A DNA stretch of 64,000 bases, from the NCBI RefSeq assembly GCF_000337675.1, contig NZ_AOIB01000013.1:1-64000 (forward strand), written 5' to 3'. Under the pieces are notes generated by a model. It did not search any database. It was given only the letters and a program-made list of their open reading frames with translations, and was not told the origin of the DNA. The DNA is from Natronococcus amylolyticus DSM 10524 (GTDB lineage Archaea; Halobacteriota; Halobacteria; Halobacteriales; Natrialbaceae). A program made the translations under genes and the position numbers. Every line of letters begins with the position of its first letter. Position 1 is the stretch's first letter. This document shows positions 1 to 10,434 of the stretch, piece by piece.

Positions 1-14
1 TGTATAAGAGACAG
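1..14 (+). other. Residual Tn5/Nextera mosaic-end adapter
   Basis: The first 14 bases, TGTATAAGAGACAG, are identical to the 3' end of the 19-bp Tn5 mosaic end used in tagmentation libraries. The sequence sits exactly at the window edge and runs straight into coding sequence. It is therefore almost certainly untrimmed adapter, and the window edge is a contig edge. Genome sequence proper starts at about base 15. Confidence 0.93.
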
Positions 15-204
15 GGTGATCACCGACGCGGCCGCACAGCGACTCTCCGACGTCAGTCTCGAGCGTGACACTCCCGTAACGCTCGGCGTCACCGGCCCCG
101 GCATGTCCGCCGCGGAGGCCCGGGAACGCGTCGACAACGCGGCGAAGGCCGTCGACGGCGCGCTCGACCTCGTCGCCGAGCTACCCGACCCAGATCAACG
201 ATGA
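15..204 (+). CDS. 3' end of an unrecognised gene, truncated at the contig edge
   Basis: The reading frame is open from base 1 through the adapter to a TGA at 202-204, so the true start is missing. The GTG at 16 is not evidence of a start. The visible 62 residues contain a small-residue segment (VTLGVTGPGMSAAEA) followed by a helix rich in Ala, Asp and Arg. I do not recognise the family. The stop codon overlaps the ATG of the aminotransferase (ATGA, 201-204), so the two genes are translationally coupled and probably share a transcript. Confidence 0.6.
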
Positions 205-1349
205 CAATGGAATTCACCGACCGCCTGACCCGAGTCGAACCGTCCGCAACGCTCGCCATCTCCGCGCTCGCGACCGAACTCGAGAACGATGGCGAAGACG
301 TCGTCGACCTCTCGGTCGGCGAGCCCGACTTCCCTACGCCCGAGAACGTCGTCGAGGCCGGCAAGGATGCGATGGACGCCGGCCACACCGGCTACACGAC
401 CTCGGCGGGGATCCTCGAGCTACGCGAGGCGATCTCCGAGAAGCTCGCCGAGGACGGCCTCGACCACGGCACCGACGAGATCATCGTCACGCCCGGAGCG
501 AAGCAAGCGCTGTACGAGATCGTCCAGGCGCTGATCGCCGAGGGCGACGAGGTCGTATTGCTCGATCCCGCCTGGGTCTCCTACGAGGCGATGGTCAAGA
601 TGGCCGGCGGCTCGCTCTCGCGAGTCGACCTCTCCGAACACGAGTTCCAGCTCGACCCCGCCCTCGAGGACCTCGAGGCCGCGGTGTCGGACGACACCGA
701 GCTGCTAATCGTCAACTCCCCGTCGAACCCCACGGGCGCCGTCTACTCCGACGAGGCGCTCAAGGGCGTCCGCGACCTCGCCGTCGAGCACGACGTGACG
801 GTGATCTCCGACGAGATCTACAAGGAGATTACCTACGGCGTCGAGCCCACGAGCCTGGGGACGCTCGAGGGGATGGCCGACCGCACCGTCACGGTCAACG
901 GCTTCTCGAAGGCCTACTCGATGACCGGCTGGCGGCTGGGCTACTTCGCCGGCCCCGAGGAGCTGATCGACCAGGCCGGCAAACTGCACAGCCACTCCGT
1001 CTCCTCGGCGGTGAACTTCGTCCAGCACGCCGGGATCGAAGCGCTCGAGAACACCGACGAGGCCGTCGACGACATGGTCGCCGCCTTCGCCGAGCGACGG
1101 GACCTGGTCGTCGACCTGCTCGAGGGCCACGGCGTCGACGTCGCCGTTCCAAAGGGAGCATTCTACATGATGCTTCCCGTCGCGGAGGACGATCAGGCGT
1201 GGTGTGAGGGCGCGCTCGAGGATGCCCACGTCGCCACCGTCCCCGGCAGCGCGTTCGGCACGCCGGGGTACGCCCGCATCTCCTACGCCGCGAGCGAGCA
1301 GCGCCTGCAGGAGGGTATCGAGCGACTGGCCGACGAAGACTACCTGTAA
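201..1349 (+). CDS. Class I/II pyridoxal-phosphate aminotransferase (aspartate aminotransferase type)
   Basis: This is a 382-residue fold-type I PLP enzyme that transfers amino groups between amino acids and 2-oxo acids in the cytoplasm. Visible landmarks are NSPSNPTG near residue 175, SDEIY near 205 for the cofactor ring, and the PLP lysine in NGFSKAYSMTGWRLGY near residue 236. The length matches archaeal AspC/AspB-type enzymes. The start is the ATG that overlaps the stop of the preceding gene by four bases; a second in-frame ATG follows two codons later. Substrate preference (aspartate, aromatic or alanine) cannot be read from the sequence. Confidence 0.93.
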   Translation: MTMEFTDRLTRVEPSATLAISALATELENDGEDVVDLSVGEPDFPTPENVVEAGKDAMDAGHTGYTTSAGILELREAISEKLAEDGLDHGTDEIIVTPGAKQALYEIVQALIAEGDEVVLLDPAWVSYEAMVKMAGGSLSRVDLSEHEFQLDPALEDLEAAVSDDTELLIVNSPSNPTGAVYSDEALKGVRDLAVEHDVTVISDEIYKEITYGVEPTSLGTLEGMADRTVTVNGFSKAYSMTGWRLGYFAGPEELIDQAGKLHSHSVSSAVNFVQHAGIEALENTDEAVDDMVAAFAERRDLVVDLLEGHGVDVAVPKGAFYMMLPVAEDDQAWCEGALEDAHVATVPGSAFGTPGYARISYAASEQRLQEGIERLADEDYL

Positions 1350-1436
1350 CGTCGTCACCGATCCCGATTTTCGCGGATCCCAGTCGATTTTGTCTATTGA
1401 CCTAGCTTTACGTACGATAGCGGGGTCAACGACCGT

Positions 1437-2186
1437 ATGGACTGTCCCACGTGTGGCAAGTCCCTCCAGTCGGAACGGGGAATGCGACAGCATCATACGA
1501 AAGTACACGGGGATCCGCTTCCGAACCGGACCTGCAGCGGCTGTGAGACGGAGTTCTACGATCCGAAGGCGCGCCGCGAGTTCTGTGACGACTGTAACCC
1601 GAACGCGGGAGAACATAACGGAAACTGGAAGGATGCAACCGAGACCACGTCGTGTGCATCCTGCGGAACGACGTTCTCGTACTACCCGTCCAACAAGCAG
1701 GGACGGTACTGTCCGGACTGTGTCGATGCCGCAGATGGATTGCTTCCGGAGAACCCGTCGGAGAAGGGCGAACGAATCGAGACAGCGTGCCCGTCGTGCG
1801 GCGCGACTCTCGAGGTACGTCCCGCTCGTCTCGAACGGCGAAAGCGGGGCGTCTTCTGTACGCTCGAGTGCTACGGAGAGTGGCTTTCCGAGAACGTGGT
1901 CGGCTCGGAGCACCACCAGTGGGAGGGTGGACCGATCGAATACGGCGGAGAATGGTGGCGCGTACGGCGACGGGCGCTTGAGCGAGACGAGTACGAGTGT
2001 CAGCACTGCGGCGCGAACGCCGACGAACTCGATCGCAACCCGGACGTACATCATCTCCGACCGGTCCGGTCGTTCGAGGACGTCGAGGACGCACACTCCC
2101 TGGACAACGTCGTCACGCTGTGTCGGAGCTGTCACCGTCGCGTGGAAGCGGGCTCGATAGCGGTACCCCCTCGCCGTGAAAAGTAA
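1437..2186 (+). CDS. HNH endonuclease with multiple zinc-ribbon motifs
   Basis: The protein has 249 residues. The N-terminus has a C2H2-like finger (CPTCGKSL...HHTKVH), followed by CxxC pairs near residues 34, 51, 76, 95 and 119. The C-terminal 70 residues form a standard HNH nuclease: an Arg-rich helix, CQHCG, a catalytic DVHHL, NVVTLC and SCHR. HNH proteins of this type cut or nick DNA; the target is unknown. The gene stands alone between an aminotransferase and tRNA-Gln and may be a selfish or defence nuclease, but there is no partner methylase. The ATG lies about 25 bases after a TATA-like stretch. Confidence 0.85.
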   Translation: MDCPTCGKSLQSERGMRQHHTKVHGDPLPNRTCSGCETEFYDPKARREFCDDCNPNAGEHNGNWKDATETTSCASCGTTFSYYPSNKQGRYCPDCVDAADGLLPENPSEKGERIETACPSCGATLEVRPARLERRKRGVFCTLECYGEWLSENVVGSEHHQWEGGPIEYGGEWWRVRRRALERDEYECQHCGANADELDRNPDVHHLRPVRSFEDVEDAHSLDNVVTLCRSCHRRVEAGSIAVPPRREK

Positions 2187-2198
2187 CACTATTGTGCA

Positions 2199-2215
2199 GC
2201 GGGAGTCTATCCCGC
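2199..2215 (+). terminator. Hairpin after the HNH gene
   Basis: GCGGGA (2199-2204), a five-base loop and TCCCGC (2210-2215) form a perfect six-pair stem 13 bases after the HNH stop codon. It lies between that gene and the tRNA. A transcription-end or processing role is inferred. Archaeal termination usually depends on T-tracts, and none follows here. Confidence 0.35.
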
Positions 2216-2220
2216 GAGTG

Positions 2221-2233
2221 AAGTCCCGTGGTG
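2221..2233 (+). repeat. Upstream copy of the tRNA-Gln 5' end
   Basis: The 13 bases AAGTCCCGTGGTG occur here and again at 2286-2298, where they form the leading base, the 5' acceptor strand and the first D-arm bases of tRNA-Gln. The spacing is 65 bases. The rest of the tRNA is not duplicated. It may be a remnant of a duplication or of an integration event at the tRNA gene. Confidence 0.6.
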
Positions 2234-2286
2234 GTGAGCGATTCCGAAGAATCGCGAGGTACGCGGGAGCTTCGAACGACGTGAGA

Positions 2287-2389
2287 AGTCCCGTGGTGTA
2301 GTGGCCAATCATATGGGCCTTTGGACGTGCTCGGTTCGATCCGTCACGGAAGACAGCCCATGACGGCGGTTCGAATCCGCCCGGGACTA
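2287..2389 (+). tRNA. tRNA-Gln (anticodon TTG) with a 30-nt intron
   Basis: The full cloverleaf can be drawn. The acceptor stem is AGTCCCG (2287-2293) with CGGGACT (2382-2388) and discriminator A2389. The D stem is GTG/CAT. The anticodon stem is TGGGC (2314-2318) with GCCCA (2356-2360). The T arm is GGCGG-TTCGAAT-CCGCC (2365-2381). The anticodon is TTG at 2321-2323. The loop is interrupted after position 37 by bases 2325-2354, the canonical archaeal intron site cut by the splicing endonuclease at a bulge-helix-bulge. Exons are 2287-2324 and 2355-2389. Introns in tRNA-Gln(UUG) are known in other haloarchaea. Confidence 0.92.
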
Positions 2390-2499
2390 TATTTCACTGT
2401 TTTTCGTTTGAAATAAACTCGAGCAGGCCGATAGCTATCGTTCGGAAAATCCCTCAGCGGAAGCAACCTCGAGCGACCCGACCCCAACTTCCGAACAGC

Positions 2500-3543
2500 T
2501 TACGACGGTAGTTCCTCGAAGGTCGCCGACGCGTGGACCCGGTTTTCCTCGAGGCTGATCTCGTGGGGCACGTCCTCGTCGACGAGGTGGTCCCGGACCA
2601 TGCTCTCGGCAGGGACCGAATCCTCGGGATAGAGCCCCGAGAATCGGGCTTCCGTCTCGAGGAGGTCGCCGTCCTCGGCATCGACCACGAGAGTAGTGAC
2701 AAACTCATCGACGTCGTTGAGGACGGGGTTGCCGCCCACATCCAGGTCGGCTCGCGGCTCGTCGCCGGCGCCGAGCTCCTCGACCGGCTCGAGCGCGTCG
2801 TCGAAGCTCTCGACGTTCCAGACGCCGAACGCCATCGCGGCGTCGCCCGTCGTCTCGAAGAGCCAGCGACCGTCGTCGGTGTCGACGGTTCGGTCGACCT
2901 CGTCGAGGCGGCGCTCGAGCGCGTCCTCGACGACGGCTTTGGGCCGATACCCGTCGTCGTCGCCGGGCTGGGTGGCGACGACTACCGCGTCCTCCGAGAC
3001 GGCGTAGGCCAGCTCCTCGGGGGTGACGTAGACGGTGTACCCGTCCCGTTCGTCCGCCTGCTCGAACTCCTCGGAGTACTGCGCGACGAAGAGTTCGGGG
3101 TCGTACGTTCCGTGGAACACGAGCACGTTCTCGGTCCAGGTCACCGAGTCGGTCGCGATCCCGTCGATATCCTGGCCGTCTTCGGGGAGGATGTCGTCGG
3201 AGAAGGGGTAGAACATGATCCCGAACGCCGCAAACGGAGCGATCAGCCCGCCGTACATCGGGAGTCCGAGGATCGGAGCCTCCTCGAGGAGCGCCTCGGT
3301 TTCGTCGTCGGTTCTCGGAACGCCGGCCTCGAGTTCCTCGAGGGCCGTCCAGTCGAGGTGGGCGAAAAACGTGCCCGTCTCCGTTCCTCGGCTCGCCTCG
3401 GGGACCCACCCGGCGTAGCCGGGAACGTCGCGGGAGGGGAACTGGCCGTCGTCACCGTCGAGGTCGCCGGTGCCGGAACACCCGGCGATCGTCGCGAGGC
3501 CCGTCGCGGCGAGAGTCGTCGAGAGCAACTGACGGCGTTTCAT
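2500..3543 (-). CDS. Conserved haloarchaeal secreted lipoprotein, function unknown
   Basis: The protein has 347 residues. The N-terminus MKRRQLLSTTLAATGLATIAGC carries a twin-arginine pair, a hydrophobic core and a lipobox ending in Cys22, so it should be exported (probably by Tat) and anchored by a lipid. The rest is acidic and soluble, with mixed helix and strand character and no catalytic motif I can name. The start at 3543 was chosen because the frame is open for another 53 codons upstream but only this Met gives a signal peptide. It stands alone, convergent with the tRNA. Confidence 0.8.
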   Translation of the reverse strand: MKRRQLLSTTLAATGLATIAGCSGTGDLDGDDGQFPSRDVPGYAGWVPEASRGTETGTFFAHLDWTALEELEAGVPRTDDETEALLEEAPILGLPMYGGLIAPFAAFGIMFYPFSDDILPEDGQDIDGIATDSVTWTENVLVFHGTYDPELFVAQYSEEFEQADERDGYTVYVTPEELAYAVSEDAVVVATQPGDDDGYRPKAVVEDALERRLDEVDRTVDTDDGRWLFETTGDAAMAFGVWNVESFDDALEPVEELGAGDEPRADLDVGGNPVLNDVDEFVTTLVVDAEDGDLLETEARFSGLYPEDSVPAESMVRDHLVDEDVPHEISLEENRVHASATFEELPS

Positions 3544-3700
3544 ACGGAGGCGCTTCGGCCCGAACGGGGAAAACCGTGACGCGCTCGTCCCGCAGAGAGT
3601 ACGGTACCGAGTCTCTCGACCGAAACGACGGATGCTCGCTCGCTCCCAGTCGCTGGGAACCCGGGACAGGCTTAGGAACGTCCGCCACCGAGTACACCTC

Positions 3701-4207
3701 ATGACCCTCCCGTCCGATCAGCGATCGCGGTTCCCGCGTCCGCCGACGACGGCCGACGATCACGAGGGCCGGACGATAACCGTCGTCGAGTACGACGACG
3801 GGACCGATCCCCTCGTCGAGATGTACGGCCACTTCGACGAGGAGTCGCGGTCACAGGGGCTCCCGCCCAGATCGGACGATCGAACCCGCGAGTGGCTCGA
3901 GGGGCTGCTCGAGGACGGGTACAACACCGTCGCCTACCACGGGGACGACGCGGTCGGCCACGCGGTATTGGTCCCCTCCGGCGAGCTGTTCGAGCTCGCG
4001 ATCTTCGTTCGACCGGAGTACCAGGCAGCAGGGATCGGGACACAGCTCATCCGCGGGCTGCTCGGCCAGGGACAGGACCGCGGTGTCGAGCACGTCTGGC
4101 TCACCGTCTCCCGCTCGAACCGGATCGCGATGAACCTCTACTGGTCGGCCGGCTTCGAGACGACGGCGAGCGGGCGGGGAGAGCACGAGATGGAACTCCG
4201 CCTGTAG
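3701..4207 (+). CDS. GNAT-family N-acetyltransferase
   Basis: This 168-residue protein has a C-terminal GNAT fold. The acetyl-CoA pyrophosphate-binding loop reads QAAGIGTQLI (about residues 108-117), preceded by the strand LAIFVRPEY and followed by the conserved N-x-x-A-x-x-x-Y pattern (NRIAMNLYWSAGF). It transfers an acetyl group from acetyl-CoA to an amine; the acceptor is unknown. The frame extends upstream to 3632, but the ATG at 3701 begins the conserved part. Confidence 0.85.
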   Translation: MTLPSDQRSRFPRPPTTADDHEGRTITVVEYDDGTDPLVEMYGHFDEESRSQGLPPRSDDRTREWLEGLLEDGYNTVAYHGDDAVGHAVLVPSGELFELAIFVRPEYQAAGIGTQLIRGLLGQGQDRGVEHVWLTVSRSNRIAMNLYWSAGFETTASGRGEHEMELRL

Positions 4208-4305
4208 TCTTGTGACCCTGTTTTGGAAGTCGATTCGAAGAAAAGGGGACGTATCCGTGTATCCGTCGCTCGGTCATCGGCGGGAGCATCGTAGAAACGT
4301 AGACG

Positions 4306-4683
4306 TTAGTCCGAGAGCGCACTCGAGCCCTGCCCCGGGGCGTCGATCGAAATGCCGTCGGTGCCGGTCACGGAGACCGTGATCTCGTCGAAGCACTGGC
4401 AGTACTCGCTGGCATGTTTGCCGCCGATCTGAATTCGGATCCGTTCCTCGAGCAGTCCCGCGTCGGTCAGTAACTCGAGTTTGCGGTACACCGTCGAGGA
4501 GGGGATCTCGCACCGATCGGCGACCTCGGCGGCGGTCAGCGCCTCGTCGGTCGTCGCCTCGAGGATCGTTCGGCAGTCGCCGTCCTCGAGAGCGGTGAGA
4601 ACGGTGTCGACGTCGACGTCGTCTTCGGTCGAGAGGGGCGATACGGAGTCGGCGGGATCGCGGTCGTAGTTCGTCACGGACAT
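4306..4683 (-). CDS. Winged-helix DNA-binding regulator (ArsR/HTH-20-like)
   Basis: The protein has 125 residues. A winged helix spans roughly residues 25-90: VLTALEDGDCRTIL, then the helix-turn-helix AAEVADRCEIPSSTVYRKLE and a wing. The tail ends in beta strands (EITVSVTGTDGISI). It lies downstream of, and on the same strand as, the molybdoenzyme operon but 219 bases away, so it probably has its own promoter in the AT-rich stretch near 4735-4765. It is clearly paralogous to the protein at 58284-58652, sharing DCRTILE, TxYRKLELL and HASEY. The start at 4683 is preferred over an in-frame Met at 4722. Confidence 0.82.
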   Translation of the reverse strand: MSVTNYDRDPADSVSPLSTEDDVDVDTVLTALEDGDCRTILEATTDEALTAAEVADRCEIPSSTVYRKLELLTDAGLLEERIRIQIGGKHASEYCQCFDEITVSVTGTDGISIDAPGQGSSALSD

Positions 4684-4902
4684 CGTCGTTCTACTCCCTT
4701 CTTTCCGTGGGATCCGTACCAACTAACGCCCAAAATATACGGGGCCGTTTATCAGGGGGTAGTTATGTGGGGCAGGGTCGGAGATGCAGCGAAACACGAG
4801 TCCGCTCGAGATCGAATCGAGCAGCGCCGAATCGGATCGGAGAAGGACGACTGCGGATCGGACGCGGGATCGAACGGGATACGGCCGAAATCGAACGGGA
4901 GC

Positions 4903-5691
4903 TCAGTAGGGACCTTTGCGGTTGCCCATCGGCATCTCGGCGGTCGGTCCCGAGGACGTCGCGCTGCAGGTTCCACAGCGGAAGTCACCCTCACCGTCGT
5001 TGAGCCCCTCGAGTGGCGACGCCGGCGTCTCCTCGAACTGCTTAGGCTCGACGCCAAACCGGTCGGTGTCATCGGCCACGAGGCTATCGACCAGCACCGC
5101 GAGCGCGCGGTAGAACTCGACGTCGGCCTCGTCCTCGAGCGTCTCGCGGAACCGACCCGTCCAGCGCCCGAGGTGATCCTCGAGGAAGCTCCCCTGTGCG
5201 TCGGTCAGGACCTCGATACCGGTTTCGTCGCCCTCGTTCTCGAGGTAGGCCGTCTGCAGGGCCAGGTGCGAGAGGAACTCGAGCTGGATACAGAGGTGGT
5301 CGACGCGCTCGCGGTTGCCCTCGTCCATCGAGAGGCCGAAGGCGCCGTAGAACCCCGAGATGTCGGCCAGTACGTCCGTGCTGGTGACGAGTGTGCCCGG
5401 GCTGTACTCGATCTGGTACTGGGAGATGTTGCCACCTTCCTCGAAGCCGAACAGCGCAGCCCAGTCCGAGTAGCAGTCGTCGAACTCGTCCTCGTTGGTC
5501 GGAGCCGCCTCGGCGACCGCTTCGGCGTGTTCCTCGAGGGGTTCGTCGTCGAGGGCGGCGGCGGACTCGAGCAGTTGCTCCTCGAACGTTCCAGAGAGCA
5601 ACGCCTCCTCGAACTCCTCGCCGGGACGGTCGAACGCCATCGAGGCGAGCTTGTACAGTCGTGCGCGGTGAACGTGGATGGTTGCGGTCAT
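4903..5691 (-). CDS. TorD/NarJ-family molybdoenzyme chaperone
   Basis: This 262-residue, mostly helical acidic protein fits the TorD/DmsD/NarJ family. These chaperones bind the Tat signal and the apo-form of molybdopterin oxidoreductases until the cofactor is in. The family-like core around residues 85-165 includes YSPGTLVTSTDVLADISGFY and HLCIQLEFLSHLA. The C-terminal tail carries a CGTC motif near residue 245, possibly a small metal site. It is the third gene of the operon, two bases after the iron-sulfur subunit, and this fixes its role better than the sequence alone. Confidence 0.8.
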   Translation of the reverse strand: MTATIHVHRARLYKLASMAFDRPGEEFEEALLSGTFEEQLLESAAALDDEPLEEHAEAVAEAAPTNEDEFDDCYSDWAALFGFEEGGNISQYQIEYSPGTLVTSTDVLADISGFYGAFGLSMDEGNRERVDHLCIQLEFLSHLALQTAYLENEGDETGIEVLTDAQGSFLEDHLGRWTGRFRETLEDEADVEFYRALAVLVDSLVADDTDRFGVEPKQFEETPASPLEGLNDGEGDFRCGTCSATSSGPTAEMPMGNRKGPY

Positions 5692-5693
5692 GG

Positions 5694-6902
<1,209 letters not shown>

Positions 6903-6918
6903 TGGTAATCACCTTGTG

Positions 6919-9900
6919 TTAGTCGTCGGAAGTCGTCACGAAGTTGCCGCTCAGGTACTCCTCCATCGATTCGTCCTCGTTGCTCGGGCGGAGGCCCTTC
7001 CGGTCGGGCATCCACTGCTCCTCGTCCTCCTCGTGAGCCGCGTCCTCGGCCTTCTCGATCTTGACGAACGACTCCTTGGGCGCGCCGTTGGCGACGTGGA
7101 CGTCCATCTCGAAGCCGACGTCGATGTTCTGCCCGCCGTAGTTCTTGCGGGCCATGTCGTCGGTCAGCAGGGTCGGCCGGAACCAGGTCCGGGTCGCGCT
7201 CTGGTGGCTTCCCTGCCGGTACAGCGACGCGTAGTCGGTCTGTTCGTTGACCGCCATCCCGTCGCCGTCCTCGTCGTTGTGCGCCTCGACGGTGCCGTGG
7301 GAGGCACCGTTTAAGTTCATCCAGCTACGGGTGACGCCCCGTGGCATCGCCGGCTGGCTCCGGGCGCGCATCTTCGCGCGGGCGTAGTTATCCTCGTCCT
7401 CGGAATCGGCGCCGCGGTACGGCCGGTCCTCGGGGTCGGCGTCGACCCAGACGTAGTCGCCGTCGTTCAGCCCCTCCGCTTCCATGTCTTCGGGGCTCAT
7501 CTCGATGTACCCCTCACCGTAGTAGGGTTTGCGCTCGTCGTGGCGCTCCATGTCACCGAAGGGACCCCACCAGACCGCGATGTTCGGCAGCGCGTTCGCG
7601 AAGGTATGGGTGCCGTGGCGGTACTTCGGCGTCATGTAGCTGTAGTCGTACCCCTCGTCGAGCTCCTTGAGCGGGTGTTCGGTGTCGGTGAGCTCCTCGG
7701 GCGTGTAGATCCGGTTGCGGATCTGTCGAGCGTCACCGTCGCGGCGATCGCCGACACCGAGGTCCTCCGGGGTATCGGGCTCGATGATCGGGTGATCGTC
7801 ACCGGAGACGATGGCGTTGGGCTCGTAGAACGTGCCGTCCATCGGCTCGCGGTGCAGCGGGATGTTCTCGCCGGCCTCGGTGAACAGCTCCTCCTCGCGG
7901 AAGAACTCCATCCGACCGGTCTTCGTGTACCAGGGGTCGCCGTCGACGGCCTGGCGCCCACCCATCTTCTTCGGGTAGGTACTGGTCTGGATCAGCTTCG
8001 GCGTCCCCTCCTGGGCCTCCTCGAGCATCTCGTCGATGTCGTACCCCTTGACGGTGTTCGAGTGGTCGATGATCCGCTGGAGGTACGGCCGGGCCGTATG
8101 CTCCTCGTCGATGAACGTCCAGTAGTCCTCGAACCGATCGTCCTCTAACAGCTCGCCGAGCTTCTCGGCGACGCCCGCGTAGATCTCCGCGTCGTTGCGG
8201 GTGTCGTAGATCCGGTCGATATCGGTCGTGGGGATCGCCATCACGAACGGGTTCGTCACGGCGGCCGTGAGATCGTTCATGTTGTGTTCGGCCCACGAAT
8301 CGGCCGGGAAGACGATATCGGAGTACTCGCAGGTTCCCGTCCACCACCACTCGTTGGTGAAGAAGGCCTCGATCCGGCCGTTGCGAAGCATGTTCTCGAT
8401 GATGTCGTAGGAACCCTTCGCGTTGCCCAGGATCGAGTTCGAGCCCGACACCCACAGCAGCTTCGTCGGCGTCGGCATGTGGGAGTCGCCCATGTGGTAC
8501 TCGCCTTCGATTTCCAGGGGACGGTCGCCGTTGGAGTACCAGTGGGCCGACTGTGCCGTCGTCGTGTTCCGGATGTCGACGTCGGTCACGTCCGGATCGG
8601 TCTCGGGATCGAACGGATCCTCGTAGATCCACTGATCGCGGCCGTTGAAGTACGCCCCGCGGTAGTTGCCCGCGTAGCTGCCGACGTTGCCGGCGTGGCG
8701 GCCGACGTTCTTCGTCAGCGACGCCAGCAGGAAGGCGGCGCGGTCCTTCTGGTCCTGATTCGTGTAGTGGTTCGGCCCCATCCCGGTGAGGATGAGCGTC
8801 TTCTCGTGGTTGTCCGCGAGGTCCGCGGCCAGGTTCTCGACGGCCTCCGGCGAGCTTCCGGTGACCTCGGCGACCGCTTCGGCGTCCCAGGTGTCGGTCA
8901 GGTGCTGTCTGATCAGATCGAAGACGGTGCGGACCTCGACGGTCTCACCGTCGACGGTCTCGACCTCGAAGCTTCCCTCGAGGCTGGCGGGGACATCGAA
9001 GTCGTCGCCGATCTCGTCACGGGTGACCGGCTCGAGCTCGCCGCTTTCCTCGTCGCGGACGACGAAGTCGCCCCACTCGTTGCGAAGGTCCTCGGTGAGG
9101 ACGTTCTCCCAGACGCCGGTCGTCCCTTCGTTGGGTCGGTCCTCGTCGTCCTCGACGACCATCGTCTTCTCGAGGTCGGCGGGCTCGTAGCCCTCGATAA
9201 CGTCGCTGGCGCGCAGGAGCGACTTGTCGTCCATGCGAACCAGCATCGGTAGGTCCGTAAAGCGGCGGACGTAGTCCTCGTCGTACTGCTCTTCCTCGAT
9301 GATGATCTTGGCCGCACCGAGGAACAGCGCGGAGTCGGTCCCCGGCCGGAGCACGACGAGCTCGTCGCACTTCGAGGCCGTCGCGTTGTAGTCGGTGAAG
9401 ACGCCGGTGACCTTCGTGCCCTTGAGCCTGGCCTCGGTCAGCCAGTGGCAGTCGGCCATCTTCGTCGTCAGGAAGTTGATTCCGGCGAGGATGACGTGGT
9501 CGGCGTACTCAACGTTCACGAGGTCGAAGTCGACGGTCTGCTGGCCGGTGACCATCGTGTGTCCCGGCGGCAGGTCCGTGTGCCAGGAGTAGTTGTCGAG
9601 GCCGACGCCGCCGACGGCCTCCTCGGCGTCGACGTCGCGAATGTGCTGGTCGACCAGCGCCATCTGGTTCGCGACGCGGTACATGCCCATCAGTCGGATC
9701 ATTCCGAGCAGGGGCATCCCGCCGCGGAACTTCAGCACCTGCGTCCCGATCGAGTCGGTCTCCTCGACGACGCGCTCGTCGTAGTCCTGCTCGAGGAGCC
9801 GCTGTGCGCCGGCGTCACCGTTGTAGTTTTCGGCGATGTTGTAGATCGCCTCCGCGGCGAGTTCGTACGCCTCGTCGAACTCCATCTCGACCCAGTTGTC

Positions 9901-10434
9901 CTCGCCGCGGTTGGCGTACTCCTCGGGCATCGAGCCGTCGTCATTGCGCGGGAAGCCCTCCTCGACCCACTCCGCGAAACCCTCGCGGACCATCGGTGCC
10001 TGGACGCGCTTGTCGCTGTAGAAGCGCTCGACCATCGCAAGCCCCTTGTTACAGACACGGGGATCCCACCGCTGGGTTGCCTGGTTTCCGTCGAGGTCGG
10101 TCGCCTCGCCGTAGTTCATCGAGGGGCCCAGACGGGTGACCTGGCCGTTTTTGACGCTGGCCTCGAGGTAGCAGTTGTGGGTGTCGTTGGGCGTACACGT
10201 CAGCATGTACGACGAGTCGGGCTCCCAGACGTCGCGGTAGTGTTCCTCCCACTCGCGGTCCGGATACTCCTCGAGGGGGTTCATCGGTCCCTCCTCGGCC
10301 GTTTCGTCGGCGTCGCCCGAGAGCCGGCGGTAGCCCAGCAGGCTGAGTCCGGAGGCACCGGCGACCCCGGCTGCCGCGGCACCGAGCTCGCGGCGGGTCA
10401 TCTCGATGCCGGCGTCGTCCTCGGATTCAGACAT
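6919..10434 (-). CDS. Type II DMSO-reductase-family molybdopterin catalytic subunit (NarG-like), Tat-exported
   Basis: This 1171-residue oxidoreductase should carry a bis-MGD molybdenum cofactor. The Tat signal is [18 protein letters not shown] (residues 13-30). The predicted FS0 ligand run is C80-x3-D84-x3-C88-x39-C128, with Asp where NarG-like enzymes have Cys. The stretch HTDLPPG near residue 287 matches the NarG segment that supplies the Asp ligand to molybdenum, which places it in type II with nitrate, selenate, (per)chlorate, dimethylsulfide and ethylbenzene enzymes. Electron acceptor or donor cannot be read. First gene of the operon with beta and chaperone; no membrane cytochrome gene is adjacent. 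Confidence 0.88.
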   Translation of the reverse strand: MSESEDDAGIEMTRRELGAAAAGVAGASGLSLLGYRRLSGDADETAEEGPMNPLEEYPDREWEEHYRDVWEPDSSYMLTCTPNDTHNCYLEASVKNGQVTRLGPSMNYGEATDLDGNQATQRWDPRVCNKGLAMVERFYSDKRVQAPMVREGFAEWVEEGFPRNDDGSMPEEYANRGEDNWVEMEFDEAYELAAEAIYNIAENYNGDAGAQRLLEQDYDERVVEETDSIGTQVLKFRGGMPLLGMIRLMGMYRVANQMALVDQHIRDVDAEEAVGGVGLDNYSWHTDLPPGHTMVTGQQTVDFDLVNVEYADHVILAGINFLTTKMADCHWLTEARLKGTKVTGVFTDYNATASKCDELVVLRPGTDSALFLGAAKIIIEEEQYDEDYVRRFTDLPMLVRMDDKSLLRASDVIEGYEPADLEKTMVVEDDEDRPNEGTTGVWENVLTEDLRNEWGDFVVRDEESGELEPVTRDEIGDDFDVPASLEGSFEVETVDGETVEVRTVFDLIRQHLTDTWDAEAVAEVTGSSPEAVENLAADLADNHEKTLILTGMGPNHYTNQDQKDRAAFLLASLTKNVGRHAGNVGSYAGNYRGAYFNGRDQWIYEDPFDPETDPDVTDVDIRNTTTAQSAHWYSNGDRPLEIEGEYHMGDSHMPTPTKLLWVSGSNSILGNAKGSYDIIENMLRNGRIEAFFTNEWWWTGTCEYSDIVFPADSWAEHNMNDLTAAVTNPFVMAIPTTDIDRIYDTRNDAEIYAGVAEKLGELLEDDRFEDYWTFIDEEHTARPYLQRIIDHSNTVKGYDIDEMLEEAQEGTPKLIQTSTYPKKMGGRQAVDGDPWYTKTGRMEFFREEELFTEAGENIPLHREPMDGTFYEPNAIVSGDDHPIIEPDTPEDLGVGDRRDGDARQIRNRIYTPEELTDTEHPLKELDEGYDYSYMTPKYRHGTHTFANALPNIAVWWGPFGDMERHDERKPYYGEGYIEMSPEDMEAEGLNDGDYVWVDADPEDRPYRGADSEDEDNYARAKMRARSQPAMPRGVTRSWMNLNGASHGTVEAHNDEDGDGMAVNEQTDYASLYRQGSHQSATRTWFRPTLLTDDMARKNYGGQNIDVGFEMDVHVANGAPKESFVKIEKAEDAAHEEDEEQWMPDRKGLRPSNEDESMEEYLSGNFVTTSDD

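Noticed and set aside
705-2312. A 535-codon minus-strand frame
   Set aside because: It overlaps the aminotransferase and the HNH nuclease, both well supported on the plus strand.
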